From NCBI RefSeq assembly GCF_900184265.1, contig NZ_FXXA01000002.1, forward strand, positions 2,590,539-2,654,538: DNA of 64,000 bases, in the 5' to 3' direction. The stretch is from Eggerthella timonensis. GTDB lineage: Bacteria > Actinomycetota > Coriobacteriia > Coriobacteriales > Eggerthellaceae. The notes under the pieces were generated by a model. It did not search any database. It worked only from the letters and a program-made list of their open reading frames with translations, and was not told the DNA's origin. Position numbers and translations under genes: made by a program. Shown here one piece after another: positions 60,152 through 64,000 of the stretch. Within the stretch, counting starts at the first letter, position 1, and every line of letters starts with the position of its first letter.

Positions 60152-62557
60152 ATGTCAGAACTGACGAGGAGAACGTTCTTCAAAGGCGCCGCCGCGCTCG
60201 GCGCCGCCGCGATGCTGGGCGGATGCGCCCCGCAGGAGATGAAGGAATCCGACGGCGCTGACGGCGCCGGCGAGGCCGGCAAGGACGCCGTCGTCGAGGT
60301 CAAGCACGCCTGGTGCAAGATGTGCGGACCCGCCCGCACGCATTGCTCCACCCTGTGCACTATCAAGGACGGCCGCTGGACGAACGTCGAGGGCAACCCC
60401 GAGGCCGGCAACAACTACGGCCGCGGCTCGCGGACGCTCTGCGCCAAGGGCAACGCCGCCATGCACACGGTGTACTCGCCCACGCGCCTGCTGTACCCCA
60501 TGAAGCGCACCGGCGAGAAGGGCGAGGGCAAGTTCGAGCAGATCACCTGGGACGAGGCGCTCGACACCATCGCCGCCAAGCTCAAGGAGCAGAAGGAGCA
60601 GTACGGCGCCGAGTCCTACGGCGTGCTCAGCCCGCAGTTCTACGCCGTGCTCGGCAGCCTCGGCCGCCGGTTCCTCAACGTGCACGGCTCGCCGAACTAC
60701 CTGCACTCCGCCATCTGCAACTCGCAGCGCATGTTCTCGCGTCTCGTGACCATCGGCGGCCCCGAGCACGCCAAGGCCACCGACACCGCGCCCGGGCAGC
60801 TCGACAAGACGAAGCTTTTGGTGGTGTGGGGCTACAACTCCGAGAACTCGGCCATCAACCAGGGCAACCCGTACAAGCGCATGGACGCCAAGGAAGCCGG
60901 TATGCAGATCGTCGACATCCGCCCGATGCAGGAGGGCCTCGGCGCGCACGCCGACTACTGGCTGCCCGTGCGTCCCGGCACCGACACGGCGCTCGCGCTC
61001 GCGTTCCTCAACGTCATCATCGGCGAGGATCTCTACGATCACGACTTCGTCGAGAACTGGACGACCGGCTTCGACGAGCTTGCCGAGCACGTGAAGCAGT
61101 TCCCGCCCTCCTGGGCCGCCGAGATCACCGGCCTGCCGGAAGAGCAGATCACGGAGGTCGCCCGTCTCATGGGCACCGTCAAGCCCATGGGCATCAACTG
61201 CGGCAACGGCATCGGCGACCAGGCCAACGACGGCCACTGGACCGTCGCGTGCGCCTGCATCATCGAGGCCATCACCGGCAACCTCGGCATCGCGGGCGGC
61301 GGCGGGGCCGGCATGGTCATGCCGGAACCCCTCATCAAGACGAAGGGCATCGACCTTTTGAGCGACCGTCTGCCGGAAAGCGACGAGGACAAGGCAAACG
61401 GCTGGATGGCCGGCGTGTCCAAGCTCGTGGCGCCCGAGACGCCGCGCTGGTTCCAGGACATGGTGACCCAGGAGTCCGGCCCGACGAGCGCCTACAACAA
61501 GGGCCTCCAGTCCATCCTGACCGAGGATCCCTATCCGCTGCGCTTCGTGTTCGGCCAGTCCTCGAACCCGATGTCGGCCACCCGCCAGCCCAAGACCATC
61601 GCCGAGGCGCTCAAGAAGCTCGACTACTACGTGGTCATGGACACGGCGTGGAACTCGTCGTGCGACTACGCCGACATCGTGCTGCCGGCCACCACGCAGT
61701 ACGAATCGGCCGACCAGTTCGCCACGAAGAACTCCCCCGCCGGCACGTTCATCGGCATCAACCAGGTGATCTCCGAGCCTCCGGGAGAGACGCGCTCCGA
61801 CTGGCAGTACTACCTCGACCTGGCCGTGAAGATGGGCTACGGCGCGGACTTCTGGGACGGCGACATCGACAAGATGCTGAACGAGCAGCTGGACGGCTCG
61901 GGCGTGACGCTCGAGGAGCTGCGCGAGAAGGGCTACGTGTTCAAGGAGCGCACCGACGGCGCCAAGCCGACCGAGCCCGCGTACCAGGACTACGAGAAGA
62001 TGTTCGCGAACCTGCCCGGCGGCAAGGTGCAGTGCGTCAACGAGTGGATCGGCGACAAGCCCAACGCCATGGACACCGGCACCATCGAGCGCCTGCCCGT
62101 GTACAAGGGCGCGCCCGAGAGCCTCGACGGAACGCCCGACATCGCCGCGGAGTACCCGCTCGTCATCTCCGACGTGCATGCCTACCGCCTGTGCAACCAC
62201 AGCTACTACCACGACGTCCCCTACTTGCGCGAGCTGCAGCCCGAGCCCTGGGTGAAGATCAACCCGGCCACGGGCGCGAAGTACGGCATCGCTGACGGCG
62301 ACTGGATGACGGTGGAATCGCCCCACGGCTCCATCAAGATGGTGGCGCGCTACTTCGAGGCCATCGCGCCCGACGTCCTCATGACGAAGCGCGGCTGGTG
62401 GGAGCCGTGCGAGGAGCTGGGCCTGCCCGGCTACGGAACCCTGGACGGCGGCAGCGAGGTCAACGTCCTGTACGACGACAACATGGACAATTTCGACGGG
62501 TTCACCTCGGCGATGGCCAAGCAGACGCTCGTCAAGATCTCGAAGAGTGAGGGGTAA
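60152..62557 (+). CDS. Tat-exported molybdopterin oxidoreductase (DMSO reductase family)
   Basis: 801 aa. Twin-arginine signal (TRRTFFK, residues 5-11) with a lipobox-like GGC (MLGGCAP). Fe-S cysteines in WCKMCGPARTHCSTLC, then LCAKG. The likely Mo ligand is Cys189 in LHSAICNSQRM, in contrast to Sec in the other two molybdoenzymes. Typical bis-MGD segments: VVWGYNSENSAINQ, YADIVLPATTQYE and a C-terminal domain (DGDWMTVESPHG). It heads an operon with an Fe-S subunit and TorD chaperone. Physiological substrate unknown; Eggerthella relatives include dehydroxylases and S-/N-oxide reductases. Confidence 0.92.
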   Translation: MSELTRRTFFKGAAALGAAAMLGGCAPQEMKESDGADGAGEAGKDAVVEVKHAWCKMCGPARTHCSTLCTIKDGRWTNVEGNPEAGNNYGRGSRTLCAKGNAAMHTVYSPTRLLYPMKRTGEKGEGKFEQITWDEALDTIAAKLKEQKEQYGAESYGVLSPQFYAVLGSLGRRFLNVHGSPNYLHSAICNSQRMFSRLVTIGGPEHAKATDTAPGQLDKTKLLVVWGYNSENSAINQGNPYKRMDAKEAGMQIVDIRPMQEGLGAHADYWLPVRPGTDTALALAFLNVIIGEDLYDHDFVENWTTGFDELAEHVKQFPPSWAAEITGLPEEQITEVARLMGTVKPMGINCGNGIGDQANDGHWTVACACIIEAITGNLGIAGGGGAGMVMPEPLIKTKGIDLLSDRLPESDEDKANGWMAGVSKLVAPETPRWFQDMVTQESGPTSAYNKGLQSILTEDPYPLRFVFGQSSNPMSATRQPKTIAEALKKLDYYVVMDTAWNSSCDYADIVLPATTQYESADQFATKNSPAGTFIGINQVISEPPGETRSDWQYYLDLAVKMGYGADFWDGDIDKMLNEQLDGSGVTLEELREKGYVFKERTDGAKPTEPAYQDYEKMFANLPGGKVQCVNEWIGDKPNAMDTGTIERLPVYKGAPESLDGTPDIAAEYPLVISDVHAYRLCNHSYYHDVPYLRELQPEPWVKINPATGAKYGIADGDWMTVESPHGSIKMVARYFEAIAPDVLMTKRGWWEPCEELGLPGYGTLDGGSEVNVLYDDNMDNFDGFTSAMAKQTLVKISKSEG

Positions 62558-62560
62558 ATC

Positions 62561-63100
62561 ATGGCTGAGCAGTACGGATTCTACGTCGATACGAGCCGCT
62601 GCATCAAATGCTGGGCCTGCCAGGTGGCATGCAAGCAGTGGCACGGGATCGAGGCCGGCACCGTGTCGCGCCGCAACGTGCAGGAGACGGTCGACGGCAC
62701 GTTCCCCAACGTGAAGCGCTCGTTCGAATCGCTGTCGTGCATGCATTGCGAAGACCCCGCATGCTTCGCGAAGTGCCCGCAGGGCGCCATCAGCAAGCGC
62801 GAGGAAGACGGCATCGTGGTGGTGGACGACGAGAAGTGCATCGGATGCAAGACCTGCTCGCTGGCTTGCCCGTTCGACGTGCCGCAGTACCGCGAGGTGG
62901 AGGGCGGCGGCCTCAAGATGGACAAGTGCGACACGTGCCTGTCCATCGAGCGCACCGAGGAGGGCGACCCGCACTGCGTGGCGGCGTGCCCCATGAAGGC
63001 CCTGCATTTCGGCCCGCTCTCCGAGATGGAGCAGCAGGCGACCGGGCGCGGCGGCGCGCGCATGGGGGGCGAGACGAACCCCAGCGTGTACGTGTCCTAG
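62561..63100 (+). CDS. Four-cluster ferredoxin-type electron-transfer subunit (DmsB-like)
   Basis: 179 aa. Four cysteine sets: CIKCWACQVAC, CMHCEDPACFAKCP, CIGCKTCSLACPF and CDTCLSIERTEEGDPHCVAACP. Delivers electrons to the molybdoenzyme 3 nt upstream. No membrane anchor gene follows, so its electron source is not evident in this operon. Confidence 0.93.
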   Translation: MAEQYGFYVDTSRCIKCWACQVACKQWHGIEAGTVSRRNVQETVDGTFPNVKRSFESLSCMHCEDPACFAKCPQGAISKREEDGIVVVDDEKCIGCKTCSLACPFDVPQYREVEGGGLKMDKCDTCLSIERTEEGDPHCVAACPMKALHFGPLSEMEQQATGRGGARMGGETNPSVYVS

Positions 63101-63114
63101 ACCCGCGACCACCC

Positions 63115-63179
63115 GGGGGCCGCGCCTCCCCGCGGCCCCCTTCCCTCCCTTGCCCGAAGGGCGCTTCGGCGCCCTTCGG
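63115..63179 (+). terminator. Two tandem hairpins between the Fe-S subunit and torD-like gene
   Basis: GGGGGCCGCG/CGCGGCCCCC (63115-63140) and CCGAAGGGCGC-TTCG-GCGCCCTTCGG (63154-63179) occupy most of the 113-bp gap. They may reduce read-through so less chaperone than enzyme is made. No T-tract. Confidence 0.55.
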
Positions 63180-63213
63180 CACCACGTTCACCGCCGACCA
63201 CGAGGAGCACTCC

Positions 63214-63861
63214 ATGGATACCGACGACCGCAACCTCATCGAGCTCATGGGCGAACGCGCCCTCGCCTACCGCTTCCTCTCGCGCGCCTACCGCACGGCC
63301 CCCGACGCGGCGTTCGTCGCCGCGCTGCGCGCCGCATCCTCGGACCGTCCCGCCGACGACCCGCTCGCGCCCTTCTTCGCGGAGCTGGCGTCCGCCGACG
63401 CGTCCGACGACGAGGCGCTGCGCATCGACCTCGCCGCCGATTACAACCGGCTGTTCCTCGGGATGGGACCCCATCCCGTGCCGCCGTACGAGTCGGTGTA
63501 CACGAGCCCCGAGCACCTGCTCATGCAGGATGCCCGCGACGAGGTGCTGGCCGCGTACCGCGCGCAGGGGCTCGACGCGCCCGACGACTTCAACCTTCCC
63601 GAAGACCATCTGGCGCTCGAATGCGCGTTCGCGGCCGAGCTGGCCGCGCGCACGGCAGACGCCTGCGAGCGCGGCGACCGGGAAGCCGCCGACGAGCTCG
63701 TCGCCTCCCAGCGCGCGTTCGTCGAGGAGCACCTGGCGGCGTGGGTGCCCGCGTTCTGCGACGATGCAGAAGAGCGCGCTCGCACGTCGTTCTACCGCGG
63801 CCTGGCCGCGCTCACGCGCGAGCAGGTGGAAGCCGACCGCGCCGTGCTGGCCGAGCTGTAG
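63214..63861 (+). CDS. TorD/DmsD-family molybdoenzyme chaperone
   Basis: 215 aa all-helical cytoplasmic protein. DYNRLFLGMGPHPVPPYESVY and LPEDHLALECAFAAEL are typical of the family. It would bind the Tat signal of the molybdoenzyme and hold it until cofactor insertion. The start has GAGGAG upstream. Confidence 0.92.
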   Translation: MDTDDRNLIELMGERALAYRFLSRAYRTAPDAAFVAALRAASSDRPADDPLAPFFAELASADASDDEALRIDLAADYNRLFLGMGPHPVPPYESVYTSPEHLLMQDARDEVLAAYRAQGLDAPDDFNLPEDHLALECAFAAELAARTADACERGDREAADELVASQRAFVEEHLAAWVPAFCDDAEERARTSFYRGLAALTREQVEADRAVLAEL

Positions 63862-63924
63862 GGCGCAGGTCGCGCGCACGGGCCGTTTGCGCTACACTGG
63901 CACGACCGATCGAAAGGAACGCCC

Positions 63925-64000
63925 GTGAAGCTGCTCATCGCATCCGACCTGCACGGCTCCGCCCCAGCCGTGCGCGCGCTCCTCGAGCGCGTCGAGGCCG
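63925..64000 (+). CDS. YfcE/MJ0936-type metallophosphoesterase (N-terminal fragment)
   Basis: Begins at GTG 63925 after GAAAGGAA and reads VKLLIASDLHGSAPAVRALL, the metal-binding SDLHG start of calcineurin-like phosphodiesterases, then runs off the window. TACACT near 63892 could be its -10. Family assignment rests on 25 residues. Confidence 0.75.
   Translation, partial: MKLLIASDLHGSAPAVRALLERVEA

Noticed and set aside
60155-63112. 985-codon minus-strand frame opposite the molybdoenzyme operon
   Set aside because: Shadow frame: no recognisable motif, while the plus strand encodes three clear proteins.

Overview
The window is GC-rich, almost fully coding anaerobe DNA. Twin-arginine flavo- and molybdoenzymes, membrane-spanning LuxR regulators next to reductase genes, a complete selenocysteine (Sec) system and a 2-oxoacid:ferredoxin oxidoreductase point to the Coriobacteriia, most likely Eggerthella or a close relative. 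That assignment is inference; no 16S gene is present.

Layout. 1-7641: the first part of a Sec-containing tetrathionate/thiosulfate-reductase-like molybdoenzyme (cut by the window edge), two convergent LuxR-type membrane regulators, and a secreted old-yellow-enzyme flavoprotein. 7642-8539: a gap with a 208-bp inverted-repeat element and a decayed small gene. 8540-11620: pyrR-pyrB-pyrC behind a recognisable PyrR attenuator. 11655-13383: a cell-wall substrate protein and a class B-like sortase. 13550-20205: a formate dehydrogenase operon, fdhA(Sec)-fdhB-fdhI-fdhE-fdhD. 20661-31552: selenium genes: selD (itself with an in-frame UGA), a minus-strand block (double-cubane-type reductase, two DUF3343 Se/S-carrier-like proteins, YedF, cysteine desulfurase, ATP-dependent activase), a formate/nitrite channel, selA-selB and tRNA-Sec. 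31553-32328: repeats without a gene. 32329-38992: AmmeMemoRadiSam proteins, a LytTR regulator, an amino-acid permease, an aldo/keto reductase and a release-factor-like protein. 39040-47467: two XRE-cupin/acyl-CoA synthetase pairs around a four-subunit 2-oxoacid:ferredoxin oxidoreductase and a P-loop ATPase. 47640-58427: mainly housekeeping genes (radical SAM enzyme, rsmB, fmt, def, SPFH-NfeD, dnaG, baeRF-like, HD hydrolase). 58406-63861: a third LuxR membrane regulator divergent from a molybdoenzyme, Fe-S protein and TorD-chaperone operon. The window ends inside a phosphoesterase gene.

How the genes fit together. The formate channel, formate dehydrogenase, its FdhD/FdhE maturases and the Sec factors form one physiological unit of about 18 kb: making and inserting Sec supports formate oxidation. 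The Sec reductase at the left edge would use the same machinery. The block of double-cubane reductase, activase, YedF, DUF3343 and desulfurase beside selD is the least understood part; I infer a role in selenium or sulfur handling. The three reductase loci each have their own membrane LuxR regulator and a distinct inverted repeat between the divergent genes or regulator and target, suggesting separately induced respiratory or reductive pathways.
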